Of a DNA stretch of 64,000 nucleotides, positions 21,655 to 33,163 are shown piece by piece. Each line of letters opens with the position of its first letter. The first letter of the stretch is position 1. This DNA is from Hippopus hippopus (taxonomy: Eukaryota > Mollusca > Bivalvia > Cardiida > Cardiidae), in the NCBI GenBank assembly GCA_946811185.2, contig OX328109.1, forward strand, positions 43,508,129 through 43,572,128, written 5' to 3'. Below the pieces are notes generated by a model. That model did not search any database. It was not told the origin of the DNA and saw only the letters and a list, made by a program, of their open reading frames with translations. The position numbers and the translations under genes are program-made.

Positions 21655-22965
21655 CGAGGGGTGATCAGAAAGAACGTGGACCAGTGCCGGTATCGGAACA
21701 TTGTTATAAAAACACTTGGAGTGCTCACGAATTTTTAAAGTAACCTCCTTTGAGTTCTATGCACTTATTTATTCTTGATTTCCACGGGCGAAGCACGTGT
21801 GGGGGCCCATCACGTGACGTTACTATCAAGGACCCGGTCATAACGATGGTTAGCTCCTCTTTGCTCTCGTAGTGTATACCACATAGAGAATCTTTTAAAA
21901 CAGGAACTAGTCAGTGGTCATATGGAGTCAGGACTAAATTTTACGGAGCGTTGGCAAGTGTTTCTGTGTTTAGTTTATGCAAAGTTTCTAGTACAGGTGT
22001 GGCTTTGTGAGCTAGGGCGTTATCTTGGTGTAAAGTGACGTCACTCCGCAGGACTTCTGACAGTGTTTTTCGTATGGTGTTTGTGAAATTTATTTGAATA
22101 ATGTGGGCATAAAACTCAGTATTGACTGTAGTGTGTATAGATACAACATGATTTAGAAGAAAATCGGAAGAACAGAAATACTTCATTCAGATAGCTTTAC
22201 CAAGTGACTTAGAAAGGTTGGCTTTACCAGCGGAAGGCGATGTTGGATGGTTTGTTGTTTAGATTCAGTCTCGTTAAAGTGTTCCTATGTTTCATCGCAA
22301 GTTACAATACCATCAGTAAAGTTGGACCCCTCTACCCTAATGCGTTCTGAAATTTCTTAGCAGATTTCGACCCTAACCCCCATTTTCTCGGGCATCAGTT
22401 ACCGAGGTACCCACATTGTACAAACACGCGACATTCCAAGATTCTCAGTCAAAATCTCCTGAGCACTTCTATATGAAATGTCAAATGTGTCAGCTATTTT
22501 TCTGACAATATCTCGGCGATCTTGTTTTACATGCTGCTCTACATCCATGATGATTTTATCTATGACTGATTTCGATGGACGGCCAGATTTAGGGTCATCT
22601 TTAACAGTATCGCGTCCTTGTCTAAATCGGTCCGATCCATCTACGAATATCAGATTGCTTGAGTGCAGAGTCCCCTTACACTGTTTCTAAATCGGTTTTG
22701 ATTTCCGATAAATACTTTCCGAGTTTGACGTAAAACTTATGATTATTCTCTGCTCAAATAAATGTCGTCCGATATTTTGGACCACTAATGCAGTATATGA
22801 CGTCATTAAAATGACGCCATACTTAACCTACTTGAATATTACGACAATTGAAAGCTTGAGTCAGTTACCAGATAATTAATGCTCATCTATGCAAATTTTT
22901 GTAATCCTACGTGTAGTAGTTTTCAAAATAACGAGGTGGTCCACCATCTTTCTGACCACCCCTCT
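21655..22965 (-). mobile_element. Decayed mariner element with inverted ends
   Basis: The left end CGAGGGGTGATCAGAAAGAACG and right end (inverse) AGAGGGGTGGTCAGAAAGATGG are imperfect inverted repeats, each bordered by TA. The length of 1.31 kb is normal for mariner. It lies inside the long-TIR element at 19794-23664. Confidence 0.8.
21941..22700 (-). pseudogene. Mariner transposase remnant
   Basis: Minus-strand fragments include GRPSKSVIDKIIMDVEQ and IVRKIADTFDISYRSAQEIL (N-terminal helix-turn-helix, about 22440-22600), IVTCDET (first D, about 22285) and LHQDNALAHKA (second D, about 22010-22040). Stops and frameshifts separate them, and the third aspartate region is not clear. Inactive. Confidence 0.8.
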
Positions 22966-23664
22966 TACATGTAATACATAAACCGATTTCTTTAGATGTT
23001 CAACTGATTTGGAATATATAGTTGTTCGTTCATAATGATAATTATTGCTGTCATCAACGATGACAAACCTATGACTGTGACCACGATAATTAATACACAG
23101 TCTTGACCAAAATGACAAAATTGTTTACTGTAACACGAAGACTTACGCTTACAGAGTTTCAACTCATGAGCTGGATCACCGTATTGAATTCAGGAGCAAG
23201 TTACGTTGTAATGCAAAAATGGCAAAATATCGCTTTATAATTGCAATGTAATTTTTTTCGGTTTATAGTTGTGAGGAATAATCATTATATAGGTCATCTG
23301 ACACGGTACACACTTCAGAATATCGAGTGTGTATGTTTTTTAAAGGTTTTTGGAGACTCCAAGTATTGATTTTCCAGAAATCGTAGGCGCCGACGAAAGT
23401 TTGTCGGATTAAACATTTTCAACAAACGGTTAACCACCAAAAGAACTACAGATTAACTTGCACTGACATCCCAGACATTCCGTGCGACAACTTTCAAGTG
23501 CATATCTATTCATTAACATTTCAAAAAATAATGTTTTTGTGCGTACCTTGCAAAATCTTATGGGCGCGGCCATGTTTTTAGATGTACCTGGAGCGGGTAC
23601 GTTCAAATGACAGGAGCAGTAACGTTGATCTGGAGCAAGAACGTAAGGTCACTCCTGGGTGAAT

Positions 23665-24214
23665 CAAGGGATCTCTAACGGTCTTAATCGTCACATTGTT
23701 TGTTTTTGTAAAGTGGAAAACGCTGGCTACATTGTTTTCAAAAGCCTTTGTCTTCAAAAACAATGTCTACGGATCCTCTAATGGTCACATGAAATTTTAT
23801 TTCGACATATCTTTCAAACTACGTTATGTCATTAAAAGAGTGCTCATTTTACTCGTAGCAACGAGTAATAGTAAATACCAAATACTAATCTGTATCCTAC
23901 TCAATCAAAAAAAAAATCAGGCTAAGCTCTCTGGGTTTATAACTTATTTATAACAACTTATTTATATTTGAATGCTCTATATGGAGTAGCTTATATCAGT
24001 GTAAAACTTACCTTTATTTAACAAATTAATCAAAGTTCGTTAGATTCTAACTGGTAAATGACGAATAATTGAGGCATATTTGATGATACCCAGCTAAAAG
24101 ATTAACTGATGTCGACCCTATCTTCAACATTTAGGCTGCAGACTCCCTTCTCCCCCCAGCTCTCCATCGCGCATTTGTAGGTGCCATGATTCTACTGTAC
24201 ATGGAGTTCATAAG
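23665..24214. other. No gene recognised
   Basis: Short spacer between two transposons; nothing recognised. Confidence 0.4.
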
Positions 24215-24216
24215 TA

Positions 24217-25615
24217 CAGGGTGTTTCATAATATCTGTCCCAATTTTACTCACATATAAATTCAACAAGACTTATCCTTGATTAATCTGAGTTACATAAT
24301 TCAATAAAAGACGTACGGGAGTTTTGTTTGGTGTATATAACCGGTATATTAGTGGAGTACCTTTCATTTCAGAACACATTTTCCAAATTCTCAATTTTAC
24401 AGCACATGCTCCAAATGACGTCCTTTCTGCAGTGCTCGTTTCTCTGTTAATGACACGGATTTCCGTCTTAATGGCAGTTTTCAATTCATCTGTTGTTTTT
24501 GGACTACGGTTATACACTCTGTCTTTTAGATATCCCCACAGGAAAAAATCTAAGGGGCTCAAATCAGGTGAGTGAGGTGGCCATTCAAAATCAGTCTTTA
24601 AAGAAATAATCCTTCGACCGAACGTCTGCTGTAACCATGTGATTACTTCCCCGGCTGTATGTGGAGTTGCCCCATCTTGCTGAAACCAAATGCTGTCTAA
24701 ATTAACACCCCGTCTTCTCAATGCTGGCACAAATTTCTTTCTCAGGAGACTTAAGTATCGGTCCTTGTTTACCATTTCAACTGTTCCCTCATCATCTTCA
24801 AAGAAGAAAGGACCAATTATCCCATTTACACTAATCGCCGCCCGAGCTGTAACTTTTTCACCATGTAATAGCTTTTCAATATAGAAATTAGGTTTCTCAG
24901 ATCCCCAATATCTACAATTTTTCTTGTTTAATTGTGCATTTAAGTAGAAATGTGCCTCGTCCGAGAACCAAATGTTATCAATGATATTCATATTGGCTAT
25001 CATCCAATTAGCAAATGATATTCTACCCTCAATATCTGTAGCTTTTAAATGTTGCATAATGGAAATAGTATAGGGCTTCAGTTTGAGATCATACTTTAGC
25101 ATTCTGTACACACTTGTAGAACTTACAGAGTTGCTGATATAAACCAATACTTTCCGAACTGACCTCTGAGGTGTTTCTTCGATCACTGCTTTCACCTGTT
25201 CAATATTTTCCTCGCTTCTTACGGATTTTGGTCGACCAGAGTTCCTGTGTCTTCTGTCCTCAATAGATCCCGAATCTTCAAATCTTCGTATAATTCTTTG
25301 TATTTGCTTCCTATCCATCTTCCTCAACTCAGGATACTGTTTCCTAATTTTTCTGACGACAACTGTTGTTGAATTTGTTTGATAGTACAGTTTAACAATT
25401 TCTGAAGCTTGTTCTTTTGACGGTGCCATTTTGAAAATAGCTCTGAGGAAATGACGTCATCATAATGTCTTGACGTCAAAGTCTTCCCGTACTTTTATAT
25501 TACCTAAAAACTCCCGCAATTCTTCATTATTTTGATATATGATAACTTAAAATACCTTTCAAAATGACTAAGTTATGTTGATTTGAAACTGGGGCAGATA
25601 TTATGAAACACCCTG
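24217..25615 (-). mobile_element. Apparently complete DD41D mariner ('rosa'-like) element
   Basis: The ends CAGGGTGTTTCATAATATCTG and its inverse (differing at about one of the first 25 bases) are both flanked by TA (24215-24216 and 25616-25617). The 1.4-kb element encloses a single open frame on the minus strand and no other sequence, consistent with recent mobility. Confidence 0.9.
24272..25429 (-). CDS. DD41D mariner-family transposase, intact
   Basis: A 385-residue protein from the ATG at 25429. Residues 1-70 form a helix-turn-helix domain of the type common in arthropod and mollusc mariner relatives (KEQASEIVKLYY...RRFEDSGSIEDRR), ending with GRPKS. A second helix-turn-helix follows to about 130. 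The catalytic core has D157 (WFSDEAHF), D252 (FQQDGATPHTA) and D294 (SPDLSPLDFFLWG). The 41-residue gap between the last two identifies the DD41D group, first described as rosa in tephritid flies. Length and motifs are complete, so it could be functional. It catalyses cut-and-paste transposition at TA targets. Confidence 0.92.
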   Translation of the reverse strand: MAPSKEQASEIVKLYYQTNSTTVVVRKIRKQYPELRKMDRKQIQRIIRRFEDSGSIEDRRHRNSGRPKSVRSEENIEQVKAVIEETPQRSVRKVLVYISNSVSSTSVYRMLKYDLKLKPYTISIMQHLKATDIEGRISFANWMIANMNIIDNIWFSDEAHFYLNAQLNKKNCRYWGSEKPNFYIEKLLHGEKVTARAAISVNGIIGPFFFEDDEGTVEMVNKDRYLSLLRKKFVPALRRRGVNLDSIWFQQDGATPHTAGEVITWLQQTFGRRIISLKTDFEWPPHSPDLSPLDFFLWGYLKDRVYNRSPKTTDELKTAIKTEIRVINRETSTAERTSFGACAVKLRIWKMCSEMKGTPLIYRLYTPNKTPVRLLLNYVTQINQG

Positions 25616-25659
25616 TACATTTATCCTTCTCAACGGAATATTATTTAACTCCAACAAAG

Positions 25660-26440
25660 CAGTTCTTAGTTTGTCAAGAAGAGCGGGGGAATTCTAATTC
25701 CTCTTCATGCTCCTGTAAGATGTTCAGTTAGGGACAAATCCGGACTGTACGGCGGTCAGTCGAGTGACTTAATGTTATGGCTTGCCAGAATCTCACCACA
25801 AACTCTGGCTACATGGACATTGTCATGCTGAAAGATAAGGTTGTGCTCTTGCACATTTTCGCACAGTAACAAAGCGAAAAAAAAATCCATCCGTATATGT
25901 TACGGCAATTAAATTTATACCTAACATTTAGCGGTGACTACGCCGTGCGATATCCTTCACACGACCTTAAACAGAGCCGTCCCCAAACCTATCCCTCTCT
26001 AGAACGCAAGCGTCGGCCAAACATTCACCACGACGTCGATATAACCTAGGAATCCTGAAGCATATGCTGTCAACCAAGCTAAACGAACAAGCGACGTGCA
26101 GGAGTAAGGGGTTGACCAATGTGAGGTTGGCGAGATTGCAGACAAATCGTGGAGCTCTCTTTTCCGTTTGCGCATGAATGTGGCGATTATGATTGCCTAC
26201 AATATCAACAGTCGTCTGTGGCAATTGCGAAAGTGGGGAGGATGTACATATAGGCCTGTCTCGTCCTAGGATGACTGGCAACGCTTCCAGATTCTTACAT
26301 GCTCCTAACAAGTCGTACTACGGTGGACATGTTCACACCAACTCGCCTCGCAACCTGTTGTTGCTCATGGCTTTCCAATAGCAATGCAATAGCACGACGC
26401 TTCTATGCTTGGATCAACCAATGGTAGCAAATGGTTCGAT
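25660..26440 (-). pseudogene. Broken Tc1-like transposase
   Basis: Minus-strand pieces match the neighbouring Tc1 family: RYRRRGECLADACVLERDRFG (about 25978-26055), LIFQHDNVHVARV near 25815-25850, and PPYSPDLSLTEHL near 25725-25760, with a degenerate helix-turn-helix end around 26190-26300. Internal stops and frame changes disable it. It is a different lineage from the intact copy at 11577 (sequence clearly diverged). Confidence 0.75.
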
Positions 26441-26645
26441 TGAACTTATTTAAAAAGCGGAAAGTAATGTATGTGTTTGTCTCAAGAGTAATTGTTTAAC
26501 TGAATAATGTCTCCAAAAAGTCACTCGCTTTGTGACAAGGCCGAACTCAAGGCCGAACTCGAAAAATGGATTTCGCAGGGCAGGTGGGTTGACTAAGTTA
26601 TAATTGCCAAATGTTCTTTTCTTAAAAAGGTAAATTGTATAAAAT

Positions 26646-27808
26646 TTATGCTTTCTTTTCCACCATTCTCTCTTTTTCACCACTGTCATTCATAGCATCT
26701 AACTGTGCATCCTTCTCTTCACTGTTGAATCTACTCCCATGTTGTGCACCAACCAGGTTCAATATAATAGCGAGCACAAATGATCCAATACCATAACCCA
26801 ATAAATGGTAAAGGAATGATCTTGGCCCGAATGTTTCAAAGAGAAAACCAGTCAAACGTAAATAAATAATCCCCCCTATTGAGCCCCCTAAAAGTAAAAA
26901 CGTTATTGCCATTCCAGTCATTTCGACGTGATAATCACCCCAGCCGATACCGGATGGAAACAGGGGCGCATGAAAGAGCCCAGTTGATACAGATAACACC
27001 CACAGGGCTGTTGCATTGGTTGTTGCAAAGATATTTAGAAAAATGGTTGATATCAGAACGCCGGATGTCTCGATGAGAATAAGAATACGAATCGGAATAT
27101 ATCGTGCCGCTATAAATCCCGAAACTCGACCAACAGCGAAACTTATCCAAAATACGGTGTTAATGTAACTTCCATCACTGACTGAAAATCCTAGTTGCTC
27201 TATGGAATATGCACGTATGAATTTTCCGAGTATGCGTTCTCCGCCAACAATGTTGATAAAATAAATGAATAGAAGCCCAAATATTTCGACACCGTACAAA
27301 AATCGTCCACCTGAACATGTTGCAGGATTTATCATCTTTTTTACTCCTTCAATAAAGTTTTTACCGCGTCTATTCGATTTCGCTGATTTATCCTTGTTAG
27401 TGCGCCCGTCTGTTTCTTTTTGCCTGTACTTACGCTGTCCTCGTATGTGATACGTGTAGAAAACAGAGGAAAGCGCTAAAGTTATCAAAGCCGAAATCAA
27501 ATAAGCGATTTCTATCCTAGATTCACGGATGTATTCGATATCCCCGCCATGTTGGTACCCTCGATCTGACACTGAATTGTTCATATGTATTATGGAACTT
27601 TCGGAAATGTCAGCGGTAGATACATTACTGCCAAGTTGTGAACTTTGATTGAAGGACAAATTCTGATTGGTTCTTGGTTTTGGTACAGCAAGAAATGGGT
27701 TTGCGATGAGTGGTATAATGAAGGAACCAATACCAAATCCACCATGAAGGATATGCAGAGGTGACGCAGCTTTCTCTTTCCACAACTTTAGTATTACTTT
27801 CTGGCCGG
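26646..27808 (-). CDS. MFSD4/NaGLT1-like MFS transporter, C-terminal exon
   Basis: This 1163-nt exon follows an acceptor (ttatcattttag) at 27809-27810 and ends at TAA. It encodes the last eight or so membrane segments of a major facilitator protein: HILHGGFGIGSFIIPLIANPFL near the start, a long hydrophilic loop with NxS/T sites, IAYLISALITLALSSVFY, FLYGVEIFGLLFIYFINIVGG, INTVFWISFAVGRVSGFIAARYI, two more helices, then YHLLGYGIGSFVLAIILNLVG and a charged tail. The 'LHGGFGIGSFIIPLI' segment and long loop resemble MFSD4-type (sodium-dependent glucose transporter 1-like) proteins of the plasma membrane. Its phase joins exactly to the exon at 29791. The substrate is not shown by the sequence. Confidence 0.85.
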
Positions 27809-29790
27809 CTAAAATGATAAAAAAGTGAGTCTTAGGAAGCTGTTAAAAAACGCACCAGTTGTGCATGCGTTGAGTTTATCAGATAAAACAGGTTTCAAAA
27901 AAGAAGCACACATGGTTTCTGAAATTTTGTTACCATCGGGAGTTTTCTGAACATAGATGTATCCAGGAATTATAATCATGAATTTTTCGAAATTTTAGGT
28001 TTTGATTTTTCAATTTTAAGTGCGTGAAAATTCAGCTTTGCAGTGTGGTTCTAGGGGGGGACAACCATTCTGCAAAATATCAAATAATATGACTTGTGTC
28101 TTTTCTGACATGGGACGCAAAAAGTGCCTAAGGGGTCTTTTAAGTGACCATGTACAAATGTAGAATACATGTATCTGACTAAATGTTACCCCCCCCCCCC
28201 CAACGAAAAAAACCACAAACAAAACAAAAAACCCGAGGGGCTATGGATTATTTGACGATTAAACTGATTTAATTCTGAAGCTGCTAAGCGCGACTCACTG
28301 GCCTTTTTGCGGACAGTGTAGATCTAAGATCAGACAGCACAGAATGTGCTGTCTGATCTTAGATCTACACTGTCCGATAAGGAGATACTTTTCTTTAAAT
28401 AAATAAGTTTGAGGTAACATTATTCGGGTTTTTACTGTCGGTTTGAAAGGTTTGTTTAATTTATTCTGCGGGATAACGGTTAAAAATGATTACATACGTA
28501 CCGTTTTAACCACTGAGCCATGGATGCAGTTGTATTTCACGGGAACTTACGAATATGGTACACGGAAACAAGTCATGTGTATAGGTAGTTTGAGGTTCAT
28601 AGGGACCCCTGAATTTTGAAATATCTTGAAAAACCCCCTTTCAATTTTTATGAAACTTTTTTTTCAGTCTTTTAAAGTGACCTTACCAAATCTCACAGCG
28701 AAAATTACAACTTTTGTTCCGCAAGAAAGAGCTTTTTGCCTATTCCAGTAACGATAATAATTTTTTGTTCTAAAGCTTAACTTTCACACAGTGACCAGAA
28801 CAGCAAACTTAACTGAACATGTGCATGACTTCAGTGCTTCATTTTAGTTAAATATGAGGCCCTGAAATTGTTTTTTGGACAAACAATTCAGTTCTATACC
28901 TTACCTTAGATATCGTTTTCGTCACTTTCATACAAATCTTCAAAGACGAAAATGATTCGTCTATTGTTCTCTAATATCGTGTCTGTTCTCCAAAATTTGG
29001 TCTCGATTTTATTTTTGGCATGGCTTCATGTTTAAGTATGTGTTTTCGAAACCACCGACACTTGGACTCAAATGACTTAGACTCGAAGATCTTTCATGGT
29101 TTGTTTCGAGTTGTTTTCGCTATTATTTTTTCAGTTTGCCCAAAATTAGCTCAATTGTATTTTGGTCACAATCATACCTGGTCTTGATCTTGAGACACTT
29201 TGTCCCTTTGACCGTAAAAATTCATCTACAACAATACTTTGGAGCTTGATTATGGAACTTAACCAGTTCATAAAATTTACCCATCTTAATTTTATTGTTG
29301 TATGCCATACCACATGATGTGAGCCAACATTTGACGGGGTTTCAGGAAAAAAATCTATTGTTGGCCGTTGAAAAGAAAACAAAGTGTAAACAGGTGCGTG
29401 TAAGTCTATGATGTTGAATCGTTAAAATAAAACTCAAATAAAAAAATGAGATAAGGGCCTCAAGAGTTGAAGGTTTTGCTGTTCAAACAATAGACGGCCA
29501 CATAGACTAACAGTTACAGTACTTGCATGAGAATTGTTTTCATAAACAGGTAAACCCTTTACTTTGAATAGTTTTCAACCCTCCCACCGTTTTTAAGCTT
29601 TTTTGTCCATACATTTTAACATTGCATTGAACGCAAAAAAATCATCATTAACTATGCTTATTTTCAGTACAATAGTCAAAGCATTTTTGAAGATATTTCA
29701 AAATTCAAGAGGTCCCTATGTATCTCAAACTTTTTTTTTTTTTATAAATATAAGTTTAACACTGCCATATGATAAAATCGTTTCACTGAC
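27809..29790 (-). other. MFS gene intron with MITE and C-tract
   Basis: Apart from a poly-C run at about 28189-28201 and the P1 element at 28269-28483, the intron holds no recognised feature. The region 28500-29780 is unique AT-rich DNA. Confidence 0.6.
28269..28483 (+). mobile_element. MITE family P1, full copy 1
   Basis: 215 bp between TTAA at 28269-28272 and TTAA at 28480-28483. The left part reads GCTGCTAAGCGCGACTCAC, the centre is a perfect-looking palindrome (TGTAGATCTAAGATCAGACAGCAC and inverse), and the right part reads CTGTCCGATAAGGAGATA and ends GCGGGATAACGGTTAA. Same order as 30138-30348, and inverse at 34690-34910. Confidence 0.85.
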
Positions 29791-29955
29791 CTATATTGAT
29801 GACCCCTTCAAACGTTCCTTGTACAACGATGATAAACCAAAGCAGTTCTACGACAGGTGAAAAGGGGACAAAGACAGTGGCTGCCGCACCTCCAGTGAGA
29901 CATACAGCAATCATCAAGTCACAAAATGCTCCAAACTTGTCCACCAGTACTCCCC
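29791..29955 (-). CDS. MFSD4-like MFS transporter, internal exon (TM3-TM4)
   Basis: A 165-nt exon bounded by acceptor ctattttacag and donor GTCAGT on the minus strand. It reads GVLVDKFGAFCDLM followed by two hydrophobic segments (IAVCLTGGAAATVFVPF and VELLWFIIVVQGTFEGVINI). 'GxLvDkfG' is the conserved loop between TM2 and TM3 of MFS proteins. It ends in phase 1 and joins the next exon to give ...VINIAGQKVILKLW..., in register with the family pattern. Confidence 0.85.
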
Positions 29956-30137
29956 CTGTAAAATAGTTTCGCGGCCATATTCACCAAGGATTCTTTATTC
30001 CATGCAGGACCCGTACTCATATACCATTCCATATACGTAGATTGCATTCTCAATCTAATTCCCAAGAAATTTAAAAATGTCTAAGTAACGCAATTTCTTA
30101 TCGGCTAATCCAATCAGAAACTGTGTTACTTCAAAAC

Positions 30138-30348
30138 TTAATCTTTAGACTGCTAAGAGCGACTTTTTTTTACCTTTTGCGGACAGTGTAGATCAAGATC
30201 AGACTGCACAGAACGTGCAGTCTGATCTTGGATCTACACTGTCCGATAAGGAGATATTCCTCAAAGCATAACTTTGAAATAGCAAGATTTGGGTTCTTAC
30301 TATCAGATTGAAAATTTCATTTCAGTTATTTAGCGGGATAAGGGTTAA
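30138..30348 (+). mobile_element. MITE family P1, full copy 2
   Basis: 211 bp, TTAA to TTAA, with the palindrome GATCAAGATCAGACTGCACAG and inverse at 30184-30246 and the same flanks as copy 1 (ACTGCTAAGAGCGAC; GTCCGATAAGGAGATA; GCGGGATAAGGGTTAA). Confidence 0.85.
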
Positions 30349-30418
30349 AATTCTTGACAATTAGATTAAGAATATTATTGAGAATGGTGGAAAATACGAA
30401 CCATACGTCTGAAATCCG

Positions 30419-30618
30419 GAGTGTCTGCGGTTGTGAGATAGAGCGTCGGCCTCGTAATCATAAGGTCCCGAGTTCGATACCCGGTAGCGGGTGTCAACTT
30501 TGGGATTTTTCATTTGCCCACACATTCGGCGTGAGCACTGTAGTTACCAGGAAGCATAAATGAGAGATATTAGTATGAGTTGTTATAATTTGTTTCTCAA
30601 TCGATGTAAAATAAATAT
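30419..30618 (+). mobile_element. tRNA-derived SINE, copy 2
   Basis: Head with A-box-like GTGAGATAGAGCGTCGGCC and B box GAGTTCGATACC, then GGGTGTCAACTTTGGGA, CCACACATTCGG, CCAGGAAGCA and the tail TTTCTCAATCGATGTAAAAT. About 80% like copy 1 by eye. Located in an intron of the MFS gene. Confidence 0.85.
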
Positions 30619-30687
30619 TTTCTGAAATTCAAGGGTTGCCATCCAATTAGCTGAGACAGAATATCTCGGCGAAACTATTTATTTCAC

Positions 30688-30894
30688 TTAAGGATAATGC
30701 ACCCTAATGGGATTCGTGTAACATCGCCTTTCATCGTACGGATTCGGCTAAGACTCGGGTAATCCGTAATCGATGTGGGGAACCAGCATCTATCTGCCGA
30801 TTACGGATTACTCGAGTCTTAGCCGAATCCGTACGATTTTCGGCAACTAAAGGCGATGTTATAGGAATCCGCATGAGGGTGCCCTATCCTCAAT
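30688..30894. mobile_element. Foldback MITE family P3, copy 1
   Basis: Long inverted arms: TTAAGGATAATGCACCCT, ACATCGCCTTT, CGTACGGATTCGGCTAAGAC and inverses, ending GGTGCCCTATCCTCAA. It closely matches 33753-33972. The right TTAA has decayed to TCAA. Confidence 0.85.
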
Positions 30895-30959
30895 TCAGAA
30901 TTGGAACAATAGTCAGAATAATGAGTGAAAAAGGCCCCTTTTCAGATAATAACTTAGCA

Positions 30960-31274
30960 AGCGGATGGTGTAGATCCAACATCAGACTGCACGTTCTGTG
31001 CAGTCTGATCTTGATCTATGCCGTCTGCAAAAGTCTCTGCTAGTGCTAAAAGAGTTGACCTTTTGCCAGAAGGCCATATTTTAGGCTCCTTCCCACCAAC
31101 GGCATTTTCAGACAAGTTCAACGTAGATAAAATTATGAAACTATTCTTTGAAAAGGTGAAAGCATTTTGGAGGAAGGGGGAATTGTAACCAGCATTTCCT
31201 CCTTTTCCCACAATGCTTTCGAAGCCCTTCTTCGAAGGGTCCTTAAATTTAGGGATTGTTTGGTAAAGGGTTAA
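30960..31274. mobile_element. Compound MITE (P1 palindrome plus P4 end)
   Basis: Starts with a P1 hairpin (CATCAGACTGCACGTTCTG and inverse, about 30970-31016) and ends with P4 features: GTAACCAGCATTTCCTCC, CCCACAATGCTTTCGAAG and GATTGTTTGGTAAAGGGTTAA with TTAA at 31271-31274. Together with 9020-9250 it indicates one longer family. Confidence 0.6.
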
Positions 31275-31444
31275 CCAGAGGAATCAAGTTTGATACCTAT
31301 CGCTGAGCCGATAAAGTAGCCCACTGAACGACCGGATACTGCCACTGCTACCTGTTCATAGTCAGCCTTGGTTCGAATCTTAAGATCAATCAGGGTTGGA
31401 CCGGTGATTTCTAGGTAGAGCCCCTGAAGTTAGAGAACAGGTAA

Positions 31445-31745
31445 AATGTTTGAGCCGTGCTATGTGAAAAGGGTGTTTAATGCATCTGCAAAAAGTATCG
31501 ACCCATGTCAGCCTGCGCAGTCTGCGCAGGCTGACATGAATCGAAACTTTTTGCTATTAGTCAATTTTCTGCATGTCGAAGGACCGTTCTACCTCCAGAT
31601 CCAGTCGATTGTTAAACAAATGGATTTCGTGAATCTATTATCATGTGATGAATCGCTTTTTATAACGCATCACGGAAATGTGTTAAGCCCACTTTTGCCA
31701 GCACACGTCTCAATTCTTCTATTTTGCCAATTATAAACATTCGAA
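31445..31745. mobile_element. MITE family P2, copy 2
   Basis: GAGCCGTGCTatGTGAAAA lies left of a hairpin GCAAAAAGTATCGACC/CATGTCAGCCTGCGCAG and inverse (31489-31553). To the right is ATTAGTCAaTTTTCTGCAtGTC, as in the copy at 32763. Confidence 0.75.
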
Positions 31746-32762
31746 AAGCATGGCGATCGTTATGCACATGATTTGATAAACTCCAGCAATGTAACTTTGA
31801 CGTTTGAAGTATAAACTTAGCGCTGCGTCGGTATCACATTTAAAAGGCTATTAAACATAAGGGGTCGCGAGACGAATCAAAGATGGGTCATAATCATTTG
31901 TAAGTTAGATGGCAGAACAAAAAGTGCATTCAAATAACGGGTTGGTCGCTTTGCTATCGGTAACTTCGTCTATTTCTATGACATCAAATATGACGTCATC
32001 GTACTTATTTGAATACAATCCAAGATAATCGACGCGTTTAATTGATGGCTTGCATTCCCACAAACCCGTACGAAATACATGCGTAAAATGCATCAACAGG
32101 CTAGGTAGCCGGTTTAAAGGCCCTATAGGTGCCAAGAGTAAACAATTCAGGTGTTAAATACAAAGTATGTAGATCTAAATCATTGTGAAGATTACAATCT
32201 GTTATTGGACGGACGATCTATGTGTTGATTAATGGTAGAAAAATGAAATCTAAAACTAGGTTAAAAGTTGCCTGGTCCCACTATCTTTTTGTTTATTTTT
32301 TACCAGATTTGAAAATTCATTTATCTGCCAGCGATTAACACTTGGACCGAAAGTACAGTAAGAAATTGTCGTCTTCACAAAATTTTCTTTACTTTTAAAT
32401 GGATCTAGTATGACTTAAATTTAAATGTATTTTACCACCCCATTGTTTACTTTTGGCAGCAAAAGAACCTTAAAGGGAAAATACCACTGAAAATATTTGT
32501 CACATTTGTCTTTTTTTTTTCTAAACTGATGTTTTGCCACTTTTACCTTACTTAATTCAAAAATGAATCATTTTTTAAGTAAGTGATGTCATAAAAATTG
32601 GAATAGTCCCCTTTAAATTTCGATATGAAAACATTTAATATGTAATACCTTCAATATGGATTTTCGTGTCGTTGTTATATCGGATTGTGCGATACAACAT
32701 TTTTAATCGAGGGGACTGGAAAAAAAGGGGGGAAAAAGGGCCAATGTTTTCTATCTACTAAT

Positions 32763-33005
32763 GAGCCGTGCTCAGTGAAAACTGAAAAGAGTATTTAATG
32801 TTTTTGCAAAAAGTATCCACCCTGGTCAGCCTGCGCAGATTGCGCAGGCTGACCAGGGTCGATACTTTTTGTTATTGGTCACTTTTCTGCACGTCAAAGT
32901 ACCAGTTCACCTCATGATTCAGCCGCTTGTTAAGCAGTAATCATATCATGACTTGTTTGGTATAATGTTTTATGGAGATGCTTTAAACTCCCTTTGTCAC
33001 AGCAC
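32763..33005. mobile_element. MITE family P2, copy 3
   Basis: Same layout as copy 2. The hairpin at 32806-32871 pairs CTGGTCAGCCTGCGCAG with CTGCGCAGGCTGACCAG almost perfectly and is flanked by CAAAAAGTATC and GATACTTTTTG. Confidence 0.8.
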
Positions 33006-33163
33006 AGCTCCAATGTATAAGCTTATTTTCAAATTAAATCAAATTTTCACCCAAAAAGAGTGGTATAAACGCACTTTATACTAGGTAATGTCAGCGTAAG
33101 AAAGCCGGAAGGAATATGCGTTAAAATCGTTACAGAAAAAAACAAGCAATCTCGTTGAAATGA

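Larger units (their letters stand above)
19794..23664. mobile_element. 3.9-kb element with ~350-bp terminal inverted repeats
   Basis: The left arm (about 19794-20140) starts CACCCTGGAGAGACCTTACG and the right arm (about 23310-23664) ends with the inverse, CGTAAGGTCACTCCTGGGTGAA. Inside, both arms share TTGCTCCAGATCAAC, CCCGCTCCAGGTA, ACATGGCCGCGCC, ACAACCa...GGTTAACC-type and ATATTCTGAAG words in mirror order, roughly 80-85% alike by eye. No transposase of its own was found. The interior carries a SINE tail and a dead mariner inserted later. Probably a non-autonomous DNA transposon of unknown superfamily. Confidence 0.7.
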
